NCBI GenBank assembly: GCA_007128245.1
Contig: SKXU01000072.1
Coordinates: 1 to 7,029 of the forward strand
Direction of reading: 5' to 3'
From: Candidatus Woesearchaeota archaeon
GTDB lineage: Archaea > Nanobdellota > Nanobdellia > Woesearchaeales > SKIA01
Length of the DNA: 7,029 bases
Shown in pieces: positions 1 through 5,279 of the stretch (its first letter is position 1; each line of letters starts with the position of its first letter). Made by a program: the position numbers and the translations under genes. The notes under the pieces were generated by a model. The model worked only from the letters and a program-made list of their open reading frames with translations, ran no database searches and was not told where the DNA came from.

Positions 1-2
1 CG

Positions 3-542
3 TTGCAGGAGTTCATCACTATTTCCGAGCAGATTACTGCGTTTATCACGTCTACGCTCGTCGTTCCCATCCTTATTTTCTTTGGTGCGATTATTGTTGG
101 TCGAGTGACTTCTGTGCTTCTCGCTGCGTTCTTGCGTTCTGTGGAGTTTGATTCGCACGCTCAAAAAGTGTTTTTTTATCGTGCTGATTATGTGAGTGTC
201 CTGTCAGGGAGTATTGCCGCAATCTTGTACACTATTGGTGTTGTGTGGGCGCTTGTTGAGGCTGGTGTGATTGTGTTGGCTTTGCAGATCGTTGGTGGCT
301 TTCTGGGAGTAATCTTTGTTGTTGCGTTAGTGGTGTGGGGCATTGATTTTTTTCCTAATTTGTTTTCGTATCGTGCTGTGGTGAAGCGTTTTAGTCCTCA
401 GGATACCGTGATCGTGTCTGCTGTTTCTGGCACGGTGCAAAATATTGGTTGGCTCTCTGTGACGCTTATCACGTCTGATGGACTCACTATCGTGGTTCCT
501 CATCGTACGGTAAAAAAGAGTGGTAAAAGCGCTTCTTTATAA
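3..542 (+). CDS. Small MscS-like mechanosensitive channel protein (5' end possibly cut)
   Basis: Probable small-conductance mechanosensitive channel family protein, which would release solutes on membrane tension. From the TTG at 3 it has 179 residues. There are three hydrophobic segments at about residues 13-35, 63-87 and 90-115. A beta-rich stretch at about 132-168 (DTVIVSAVSGTVQNIGW, then a TSDG turn and VVPH) matches the MscS middle domain, whose usual pattern is GDxVxVxxxxGxVxxIG followed by T, DG and IPN. The usual Asn of IPN is His167 here. The C-terminal alpha/beta domain of large MscS proteins is absent; as I recall, short archaeal homologues of about 180 residues look like this. Only two bases precede the TTG, so the true start may lie upstream. 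The stop codon is embedded in the TATA box of the next gene. Family call fairly sure; gating not tested. Confidence 0.75.
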   Translation: MQEFITISEQITAFITSTLVVPILIFFGAIIVGRVTSVLLAAFLRSVEFDSHAQKVFFYRADYVSVLSGSIAAILYTIGVVWALVEAGVIVLALQIVGGFLGVIFVVALVVWGIDFFPNLFSYRAVVKRFSPQDTVIVSAVSGTVQNIGWLSVTLITSDGLTIVVPHRTVKKSGKSASL

Positions 543-543
543 A
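536..543 (+). promoter_or_regulatory. TATA box of the MFS transporter gene
   Basis: The octamer TTTATAAA starts 30 nt before the ATG at 566. It overlaps the last codons and the TAA stop of the MscS-like gene. The same octamer at the same distance precedes L37Ae and secF. This supports the 566 start and a leaderless or nearly leaderless mRNA. Confidence 0.65.
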
Positions 544-565
544 CGCCGTTTTGCTCGGCCTGAAT

Positions 566-1777
566 ATGTTCCGTTTGCTCATCCCTGCGCTCCTCTTGTC
601 GTTTGTAAACGTACTGGGATTTTCTTTGTTAATTCCTGTGCTTCCGTTTATTGTTGATGATTTCGGGTTGTCTCAGGTCTGGTATGGTGCGCTTTTATCC
701 TCGTATGCTGCGGCGTTGTTTTTTGGCGCTCCTCTGCTCGGAGCGCTTTCTGATGTGTTTGGTCGCAAGCGTCTTTTGATTATTAGTCAAGCGGGAACGC
801 TTTTTTCTTGGGTGTTGTTTGCTGCGGCGTTGTTTATCCCTGCTGACATCGTATTTGCTGGCCTTCCTGTTGCAGTGTATGTCATTATTGTTTCTCGCGT
901 CATTGACGGCTTAACCGGTGGGAATAATAGTGTGGTTTCTGCTCTTGTGTCTGATGTGACGCGTCCTGATCAGCGTGCGCGGGCGTACGGCATTATTGGC
1001 GCGACCTTTGGTGTCGGGTTTATGTTGGGTCCTGCGTTGGGAGGTCTTACTGCGCAGTCTTCCTCGGGGTATTTGGGAACTATCGTGTTTGCGTTTTGTT
1101 TGTCTGCTATGACGCTTGTTTCGTTGTTTTTCTTACGTGAGCCTGCTAGAACTTCTTCTTCGGATTGGAAACGTCTTGTGGCTGCTCGCGTGAACGTCTT
1201 TGGTACGTTGTGGTCATATCGTGCTTCCGGCATCATTGCGTACACGTTGTCTGTCAAGTTTGTCGTGGTGGTTGCGTTCACGTCGTTTACGAGTGTTCTC
1301 TCATTGTTTCTTATTGATTATGTGGGTTTGTCTGCGGTTGGTATCGGCTTGTTTTTCTTGGTTATTGGTGCGTATGCAGTGTTTAATCAGGGCGTGCTTG
1401 TGGGCGCAGTGTCTGATCGCATTGGGAGTGCTCGCACCCTTGTTTTGGGAACGCTCTTTTTGAGTGCGGGTATGGCTGCGTGGTTTTTCTCGTCTAATGT
1501 CTGGGTGCTTCTTGCGCTGTCGTTGCTGTTTTCTGTGGGTTCGGCGTTTGTGTTTCCTACCGTGAAGGCGTTGCTGAGCGTGCATGCTGATGCTGCAAAA
1601 CAAGGAGAAGTCATGGGTCTTGAGGAGTCTTTGCGTTCGTTGGCACAGGCTGGCATGCCTGTGCTCTCTGCGTTACTGTACGTCTCGTTTGGTCCAGTAA
1701 TCTTTTTGTGGTACGCAGGTTTTGCGCTGTGCGTATCCACTCCTTTGGCGTTGCGTATCGTGGCTCAGAAGTCTTAG
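566..1777 (+). CDS. MFS transporter, drug:proton antiporter (DHA1/TetA-like) type
   Basis: Integral membrane secondary transporter of 403 residues with about twelve hydrophobic segments, the usual size and shape of 12-TM MFS proteins. Residues 59-69 (GALSDVFGRKR) are the MFS loop 2-3 motif A, and 280-290 (GAVSDRIGSAR) its degenerate counterpart in the second half. SRVIDG near 110-115 supplies the TM4 arginine. GVGFMLGPALGG at 149-160 is the antiporter motif C seen in drug:H+ exporters. These point to proton-coupled efflux of small hydrophobic compounds; the substrate cannot be read from sequence. A TTG at 551 would add five residues, but the ATG at 566 is preferred because a TATA box lies 30 nt upstream. 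Codons end overwhelmingly in T or G. The TAG stop overlaps the stop of the convergent UPF0147 gene. Confidence 0.88.
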   Translation: MFRLLIPALLLSFVNVLGFSLLIPVLPFIVDDFGLSQVWYGALLSSYAAALFFGAPLLGALSDVFGRKRLLIISQAGTLFSWVLFAAALFIPADIVFAGLPVAVYVIIVSRVIDGLTGGNNSVVSALVSDVTRPDQRARAYGIIGATFGVGFMLGPALGGLTAQSSSGYLGTIVFAFCLSAMTLVSLFFLREPARTSSSDWKRLVAARVNVFGTLWSYRASGIIAYTLSVKFVVVVAFTSFTSVLSLFLIDYVGLSAVGIGLFFLVIGAYAVFNQGVLVGAVSDRIGSARTLVLGTLFLSAGMAAWFFSSNVWVLLALSLLFSVGSAFVFPTVKALLSVHADAAKQGEVMGLEESLRSLAQAGMPVLSALLYVSFGPVIFLWYAGFALCVSTPLALRIVAQKS

Positions 1778-2010
1778 AGCATCTCAAGTGATGCGGCGAT
1801 ATGCCAGAGTTGTGTGCGCAAGTAGTTCGGGAGGTTTGCTTGTTCTTCCAGGTCATCAAGAATGCTTCGTACACGGTCTATGCGGAGTTCAAGGTCGATG
1901 TCTTCTTCAAGGACATGGATCATTTCATGTATTTTTTCTTGTACTCCTCGTGGAAGATCTTCTTCTTCTTTGAGTTCTTCAAGGAGTTCTACGACGTCAG
2001 TTGCTTGCAT
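1774..2010 (-). CDS. UPF0147 family protein
   Basis: Small conserved archaeal protein of unknown function, 78 residues. The second half (ILDDLEEQANLPNYLRTQLW, then HIAASLE) fits the family signature ILDEIxxDPNxPxxxRTxIWxIxSxLE. The first half (ELLEELKEEEDLPRGVQEKI) fits the family pattern of a helix, a xxPRxVR turn and another helix, so the protein is probably an all-helical repeat. It is soluble and very acidic. It is the last gene of the L37Ae operon. Its ATG lies inside the 3' end of the prefoldin gene (14-nt overlap), and no other early Met is available. The TAA stop overlaps the TAG of the MFS gene on the other strand. No role is established that I can name. Confidence 0.88.
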   Translation of the reverse strand: MQATDVVELLEELKEEEDLPRGVQEKIHEMIHVLEEDIDLELRIDRVRSILDDLEEQANLPNYLRTQLWHIAASLEML

Positions 2011-2209
2011 GTTTTTCTATGAGAGCCAGTCGTTGCTCCACTCCCGCTTTTTTTTCTGTGAGTTCTTGTTTGAGTGCTTTAGGATCTTTTTTTATCATGA
2101 TGTTTCCAATCACTTTCCATGCTTCTTGTGTGTCAAGTTCTTCTATTGCGCTCTCAAGTTCTATGAGTTGTCTTTGCAGTGCTTGTTTGTGTATTGCGTT
2201 GGTGTTCAT
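1997..2209 (-). CDS. pfdB: Prefoldin beta subunit, unusually short
   Basis: Subunit of the hexameric prefoldin chaperone, which holds unfolded proteins with coiled-coil arms and passes them to the thermosome. The 70 residues keep the beta-subunit core: AWKVIGNIMIKKDPKAL at about 31-47 corresponds to the conserved VYKxVGxxLIKKD hairpin region, followed by a helix (LKQELTEKKAGVEQRLALIE). A helix rich in L, E and Q precedes it at about 5-28. Archaeal beta subunits are usually about 110-120 residues, so both arms are much shorter here. The start is the ATG at 2209, which forms an ATGA overlap with the pcc1 stop; a GTG-type start six codons upstream is less likely. Neither flank leaves room for a longer protein, because pcc1 and UPF0147 are intact. 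Operon with L37Ae, rpoP and pcc1. Confidence 0.85.
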   Translation of the reverse strand: MNTNAIHKQALQRQLIELESAIEELDTQEAWKVIGNIMIKKDPKALKQELTEKKAGVEQRLALIEKHASN

Positions 2210-2415
2210 TGTGCTGTCTTCTCCCATATCGTGAGGAGTTTTGTGATTGCGTTTAGCGTCGCTCTCATGGCGACTGCGTCTTGGGCGGTAATTGCGAATT
2301 CTACAGTGTTGTTTTTCTGGGTCAGGGTGTAGTGTGCTCGTCCAATGTCTTTGTCTTCTGGTGCAAAGAGAGTGAGTATGCGCTCATCGTAGGGAACTGT
2401 GATTGTCGCGTTCAT
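2206..2415 (-). CDS. pcc1: KEOPS complex subunit Pcc1
   Basis: Small dimerisation subunit of KEOPS (Kae1-Bud32-Cgi121-Pcc1), which makes the t6A modification at position 37 of tRNAs that read ANN codons. The 69 residues show the family layout: an N-terminal strand (MNATITVPYDE), an acidic turn, two strands (YTLTQKNNTVEFAITAQDA), then the diagnostic helix MRATLNAITKLLTIWEK. That helix matches the family's xALRAALNSxLRxLxxxE. Length is normal for the archaeal protein, and no membrane or signal segment is visible. Its ATG overlaps the rpoP stop (ATGA), and its own TGA overlaps the prefoldin start in the same way, implying translational coupling. Linkage to rpoP and prefoldin beta is typical of archaea and supports the call. 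Confidence 0.85.
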   Translation of the reverse strand: MNATITVPYDERILTLFAPEDKDIGRAHYTLTQKNNTVEFAITAQDAVAMRATLNAITKLLTIWEKTAQ

Positions 2416-2549
2416 CGAGCAAGAATTTTTGTTGGTTGTGTTCGCGGTTTAAAAATCATTTTTGAGCCGCAGTATGGGCATCTGATTTTCTTTTTGAGGT
2501 AGGATTCGTCTACGCTTTTGTCGCATTCAAAGCATCTGTAGTCTGCCAT
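2412..2549 (-). CDS. rpoP: DNA-directed RNA polymerase subunit P (Rpb12-like)
   Basis: Smallest zinc-binding subunit of the archaeal RNA polymerase, homologous to eukaryotic Rpb12. I translated the minus strand from the ATG at 2549, which gives a complete 45-residue protein. It begins MADYRCFECDKSVDE, continues KIRCPYCGSKMIFKPR and ends ILAR. Cys6-x2-Cys9 and Cys24-x2-Cys27 form one zinc ribbon, and the IRCPYCGSKMIFKPR block is the family hallmark. Length matches the usual 44-50 residues. The ATG follows the L37Ae TAA with no gap (TAAATG). The TGA overlaps the pcc1 ATG by 4 nt. The gene is easily missed by length filters. Confidence 0.95.
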   Translation of the reverse strand: MADYRCFECDKSVDESYLKKKIRCPYCGSKMIFKPRTQPTKILAR

Positions 2550-2801
2550 TTAGATGTCCTCTGTTTGTTTTCGTAGTACGATGGGTTTTGCGACGGTGTA
2601 GGCTTTGCTTGCGAATTTCAGTCCGCACTTCTTGCACTCCCAGATTCCTGCTGCTACGCGCTTTGCTTGGGGGTATGCACAGCTTGGGCAAGGGTATTTT
2701 TTTCGTGCTTGTCCTTCTAGGGTTGCGAACTTATCTCTGTTTCGGCGTCCGTATCGGCTGCCGAAGCGTTTTCCAGAAGCTACGTTCTTGTTTCGCGCCA
2801 T
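2550..2801 (-). CDS. rpl37ae: Large ribosomal subunit protein L37Ae (eL43)
   Basis: Zinc-ribbon protein of the archaeal/eukaryotic 50S/60S subunit, 83 residues. The N terminus (KRFGSRYGRRNRDKF) is the basic rRNA-binding part. Cys38-x2-Cys41 and Cys56-x2-Cys59 form the zinc ribbon, with the conserved stretch GIWECKKCGLKFASKAY at 52-68. The start is the ATG at 2801: MARNKNV aligns with the usual family start, and a TATA box begins 30 nt upstream. An in-frame start at 2834 would lie upstream of that TATA box and add 11 residues foreign to the family. First gene of a five-gene operon (L37Ae, rpoP, pcc1, prefoldin beta, UPF0147). Confidence 0.95.
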   Translation of the reverse strand: MARNKNVASGKRFGSRYGRRNRDKFATLEGQARKKYPCPSCAYPQAKRVAAGIWECKKCGLKFASKAYTVAKPIVLRKQTEDI

Positions 2802-2823
2802 ACGCTGTGGGAACACTAGGCCG

Positions 2824-2831
2824 TTTATAAA
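2824..2831 (-). promoter_or_regulatory. TATA box of the L37Ae-rpoP-pcc1-pfdB-UPF0147 operon
   Basis: TTTATAAA reads the same on both strands. On the minus strand it begins 30 nt before the L37Ae ATG at 2801, which places the transcript start at or next to the ATG. It is the only clear promoter for the operon, since all internal gene junctions overlap or abut. Confidence 0.65.
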
Positions 2832-2861
2832 CATTTGGGAACCTGTTTTATTAACATAAAG

Positions 2862-2869
2862 AATATAAA
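2862..2869 (+). promoter_or_regulatory. TATA box of the His-rich membrane protein gene
   Basis: AATATAAA begins 29 nt before the ATG at 2891 in an AT-rich stretch. With the opposed TATA box at 2824-2831 it makes 2802-2890 a divergent promoter region. It supports the ATG at 2891 over the GTG at 2885. Confidence 0.55.
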
Positions 2870-2879
2870 TTATTAATTT
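2867..2879. promoter_or_regulatory. AT-rich palindrome between TATA box and start, candidate operator
   Basis: AAATTA-T-TAATTT is a perfect inverted repeat with 6-nt arms and a 1-nt centre. It overlaps the end of the TATA box of the His-rich gene and ends 12 nt before its ATG, where a repressor would block TBP/TFB or polymerase. AT-rich sequence makes such palindromes fairly often by chance, so this is only a candidate. Confidence 0.25.
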
Positions 2880-2890
2880 TTGCTGTGTGT

Positions 2891-3604
2891 ATGACAGCTA
2901 ACAATTCAAGAAAGTCACTGTGGGCTGCTGCGGGCGGTCAAGTTCCTGTAGCTATTGATGGAGCAATTCACGCGGCAGCAGCAGGTGCTGCGCTCACACA
3001 CATTAGTCGACACGATACGCACACGCATGATCACCACGAGCACGCTGATGACTCACACGAGCACAACAGTTATACTCCTCACACGCACGCAGATAATTCG
3101 CACAGCCATACTGAAGTACCCCACACGCACGCACATTCTCCTGTTGAGGACGCAGCTTGGGGAGGTCTTAGTGCCATTTTGTTGGTGTATGTGGGATCAC
3201 AACTCTATCAGGGTCAAAAACAAGCGAAAAACCAAGTATTGCTTGAGCAAGACAATAGTCGTCTAGAAAAAGAACTACTCACATACGGTGTTGATATAGA
3301 AAACCTGCCCCCAGTTGAGATGGCTAGCTCAACCTCTCGGATGCCGGTTATCGGAGCAACTCTCGCGGGAGCGCAGGCACTTCATGTAGGCTCACATCTG
3401 CTCGCGGGTGGAGCACTCGCATTTACTGCAGCAAGTCAAGGGTTTGATACTATGCTTGGTATTGCAGCCCTTGTAGGATCTGGAGTCGTTGTCGGCTCAT
3501 TAGCGCATCATGCCTACTCGCACAGAAAACAACGACAAACGTACACCGCTACTCAGCAGCGTAACGCCACCCTCAAAGCAGCTATTGAGAACTATGATGC
3601 ATAA
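2891..3604 (+). CDS. Unrecognised four-TM membrane protein with His-rich extracellular loop
   Basis: I recognise no family for this 237-residue protein. Four hydrophobic segments lie at about 11-36, 89-106, 152-180 and 187-205. Between the first two, residues 37-82 hold 16 histidines plus many Asp/Glu, arranged in imperfect repeats (HADDSHEH, HADNSHSH, PHTHA twice). After the second segment comes a charged, coiled-coil-like helix (QGQKQAKN to about 136), and after the fourth a similar basic tail (HRKQRQTY onwards). Basic residues at the N terminus and after segments 2 and 4 place the His loop outside and both tails inside. The two halves look like duplicated two-TM units. His-rich loops of this kind bind Zn, Ni, Co or Cu in CDF and ZIP transporters, so surface metal capture is a reasonable inference, not shown. 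ATG 2891 is chosen over GTG 2885 because a TATA box lies 29 nt upstream. The stop is 2 nt from the opposed tRNA. Confidence 0.8.
   Translation: MTANNSRKSLWAAAGGQVPVAIDGAIHAAAAGAALTHISRHDTHTHDHHEHADDSHEHNSYTPHTHADNSHSHTEVPHTHAHSPVEDAAWGGLSAILLVYVGSQLYQGQKQAKNQVLLEQDNSRLEKELLTYGVDIENLPPVEMASSTSRMPVIGATLAGAQALHVGSHLLAGGALAFTAASQGFDTMLGIAALVGSGVVVGSLAHHAYSHRKQRQTYTATQQRNATLKAAIENYDA
3041..3127 (+). repeat. Two imperfect tandem repeats coding 14-15 residue His-rich units
   Basis: Codons 51-65 (HADDSHEHNSYTPHT) and 66-79 (HADNSHSHTEVPHT) are adjacent copies of one unit, followed by a partial third start (HAHS). At DNA level the 12-mer CACACGCACGCA recurs at 3080-3091 and 3122-3133. The repeat builds most of the His-rich loop, so loop length could vary between strains. 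Confidence 0.6.
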
Positions 3605-3605
3605 C

Positions 3606-3678
3606 TGGGGCTACTCGGATTTGAACCGAGGTCGCAACGTCCCAAACGTCGAGTGATACCAAGCTACACTATAGCCCC
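3606..3678 (-). tRNA. tRNA-Pro, anticodon UGG
   Basis: The minus strand folds into a full cloverleaf of 73 nt. The 7-bp acceptor stem is GGGGCTA/TAGCCCC. The D arm has GG in its loop. The anticodon stem is CGACG/CGTTG around the loop TTTGGGA, and the T arm is CTCGG-TTCGAAT-CCGAG, with discriminator A. The loop gives anticodon UGG, which reads proline codons CCN. There is no intron, and CCA is not encoded because the base after the discriminator is G. A TATA-like box lies about 30 nt upstream. No oligo-T terminator is visible downstream; the 3' trailer would run antisense into the His-rich gene. Confidence 0.95.
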
Positions 3679-3694
3679 GTAGGCTAAGAGAACC

Positions 3695-3715
3695 TCAGGT
3701 CATTTAAAAACCTGA
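3695..3715 (-). other. Stem-loop after secD stop, overlapping the tRNA-Pro promoter
   Basis: TCAGGT (3695-3700) and ACCTGA (3710-3715) are perfect inverted repeats around a 9-nt AT-rich loop, starting 1 nt after the secD stop. It lacks a trailing oligo-T run, so it is not a classical terminator. The loop includes most of the TATA-like box of the tRNA. Confidence 0.35.
3703..3710 (-). promoter_or_regulatory. TATA-like box of tRNA-Pro
   Basis: On the minus strand TTTTTAAA begins 32 nt before the first base of the mature tRNA. By the spacing seen at the protein genes here, transcription would begin within about 0-3 nt of G1. Co-transcription with secF-secD is an alternative, since only 38 nt separate the genes. 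Confidence 0.45.
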
Positions 3716-3716
3716 C

Positions 3717-5279
3717 TCATTCCATCTTGATAATTCTTTCAGCAAGCTCTGCAAATGCAGGTCTTGTGACCAAAACTCCCACAGTCACTCCAAGGATGGT
3801 AGTGATTGCGAATCCTCGTACAAGGCCTGCTCCTGCCCACATGAGAGGGAGCATTGCTGCAAGCAGCGTAAAGAATGCTGCGAAAATAATGAAGAAAGCG
3901 TTTTTCATGCGTTGCTTCCACGTGCCCCCGTTTGAGCCGCCGGTTTTGATCTCGTCAACGATAATGATCTGATCATCAACACCCGTTCCTACTGCGATAA
4001 TAAGTCCTGCAAGTGCTGCGAGGTCAAGGTTCCAGCCAATAAGGCTTGCTACTCCAAGGACGATCACGAGTTCGGAAAGCATCGCGATACTCATCGGAAT
4101 CGCTATCTTCCAGTCTCTGTAGCGAGCTGATACGATTGTGACGATTGCGAGAATTGCAAAGAACCCTACTAGTAAGATGTTTTGGAAGAACTCCTCTCCT
4201 AGTGCTGGGCTGATCGAGTCGCTCTTGACTACTTCAAGCTGTACGGGAAGGCTTCCTGTTGCGAGTACTGTTTGGAGTTGTCGCATGTTTTCTTGTGCGT
4301 TCTGCGCTGCACTCTCTCGCGAAGGACCTGAACCTGAGCCAGTAATCTGGATTTGTGTGGTGACTGCTCCTCGTAAGGATGAGCTGATGCGCAGTGAAGA
4401 GATGTTCATGCCGTCAAGGTAGAGGTCGAGCGTTTCGTTTAGATACCCCCCTTGCGCGTCTCGAAGCACTTGGAGTGGCCTGGTAATGTCTGCGTGTCTC
4501 TCCGCCGCTTCTGTTGATAGCGTAATTGAGAATCTGAAGTTACAAAAGAAGGCTGAGCCTGAGGGCGCACATTGAAACACTCCGCTGTCAGCTGCTGATC
4601 GACTTACCGCGACAATATCGTTTCCTCCTGAGAAGACGAGTTGGTTTCCGATATATGCTTCAAATTCACCTTGGCTTGTGAGTAAGTCAATAATTTCTTC
4701 TTCTGATGATCCAGCAATTTCTACGATAACGAATTGGTTTCCTGTAAAGTCTCTTGCTGGTCGCACAACAACATCTGAGAGCCCGAACACGTTCAGGCGT
4801 TGCTCAAGGCTGTCTATGAGTACTTCCATAACTTCTTCTTCTACAGGTTCTTCTGGCTCAAGCATTACGCGCGCACCGCCTGTAAGGTCAAGTCCTTGTC
4901 GGATGTTGCTGCGTGCAGCGTCTACAACACGCACCCCGATAGGGTCGAGGTCTGTCTCGTTTCGTGTGGTAACAATGTATGAGTCTTTGTTTGTACGAAT
5001 TTGTACGAGTTCATTCGCTCCAAGGGTTGCTACGAGTTCTCGGTACTCTTGCGCGTTGCGCACAGGCGTTCCTTGCACGGAGAGAATGCGTTCCCTATTT
5101 ACTGGTTGATCGCTTGCTGACGGCCCTGACATTCCTGCTTCTTGTGCTGGACTGAGTGACTCAACAGATGATATGGTGGCTCCTTCTGCCCACGGGCGAG
5201 GGCTTATTGCAATTACTGCTAAAAAGAGTACGATGAAAAGAATCCACATGCGCAGTCCAATATTGAGTTTGAATTTCAT
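3717..5279 (-). CDS. secD: Protein translocase subunit SecD
   Basis: Accessory subunit of the Sec translocon. With SecF it uses the proton gradient to assist export; archaea lack SecA. The protein has 520 residues. TM1 is at about 10-26. A PDZ-like segment common in archaeal SecD (SPAQEAGM at 43-50, RILSVQGTPV at 64-73) follows, to about 106. The periplasmic-type P1 domain contains the conserved QGLDLTGGARV at 128-138, which is the signature entry to the domain. Five more TM segments lie at about 366-384, 391-410, 416-436, 461-480 and 486-505. The TM4 motif GTGVDDQ at 431-437, with Asp435/Asp436, corresponds to the proton-path aspartate region. Cys237 and Cys246 in the external domain could form a disulfide. 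The start is the ATG at 5279, which overlaps the secF TGA (ATGA); the longer open frame inside secF is not family sequence. Size and layout are normal. Confidence 0.93.
   Translation of the reverse strand: MKFKLNIGLRMWILFIVLFLAVIAISPRPWAEGATISSVESLSPAQEAGMSGPSASDQPVNRERILSVQGTPVRNAQEYRELVATLGANELVQIRTNKDSYIVTTRNETDLDPIGVRVVDAARSNIRQGLDLTGGARVMLEPEEPVEEEVMEVLIDSLEQRLNVFGLSDVVVRPARDFTGNQFVIVEIAGSSEEEIIDLLTSQGEFEAYIGNQLVFSGGNDIVAVSRSAADSGVFQCAPSGSAFFCNFRFSITLSTEAAERHADITRPLQVLRDAQGGYLNETLDLYLDGMNISSLRISSSLRGAVTTQIQITGSGSGPSRESAAQNAQENMRQLQTVLATGSLPVQLEVVKSDSISPALGEEFFQNILLVGFFAILAIVTIVSARYRDWKIAIPMSIAMLSELVIVLGVASLIGWNLDLAALAGLIIAVGTGVDDQIIIVDEIKTGGSNGGTWKQRMKNAFFIIFAAFFTLLAAMLPLMWAGAGLVRGFAITTILGVTVGVLVTRPAFAELAERIIKME

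Noticed and set aside
551..565. TTG start for the MFS gene
   Set aside because: ATG 566 is a better codon and sits 30 nt from the TATA box, as at other genes here.
2210..2227. Longer prefoldin start (MGEDST) within pcc1
   Set aside because: The ATG at 2209 makes the same 4-nt ATGA overlap seen at two other junctions; the extra six residues have no family match.
1862..2332. Plus-strand open frame of 156 codons with Ser/Phe/Cys-rich product
   Set aside because: It is the antisense shadow of prefoldin, pcc1 and UPF0147, caused by T-rich complement of Glu/Lys codons.
2402..2560. Gap in coding between L37Ae and Pcc1
   Set aside because: Not a gap: translation of the minus strand gives complete 45-residue RpoP.
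2802..2834. Upstream start for L37Ae adding 11 residues
   Set aside because: The TATA box at 2824-2831 would then lie inside the coding region, and the family begins at MARNK.
3041..3140. CRISPR-like short repeats
   Set aside because: The repeats are coding, in frame, 42-45 nt in period and without spacers of unrelated sequence.
2955..3266. Overlapping +1 frame of 103 codons in the His-rich gene
   Set aside because: It is rich in Thr, Ile, Arg and Leu only because CAC/ACA repeats are read out of frame; no start signal or family support.
4678..5109. Plus-strand open frame of 143 codons opposite secD, and similar ones opposite secF
   Set aside because: Ser/Thr/Arg-rich antisense shadows with no domain; SecD and SecF in the other strand are unmistakable.
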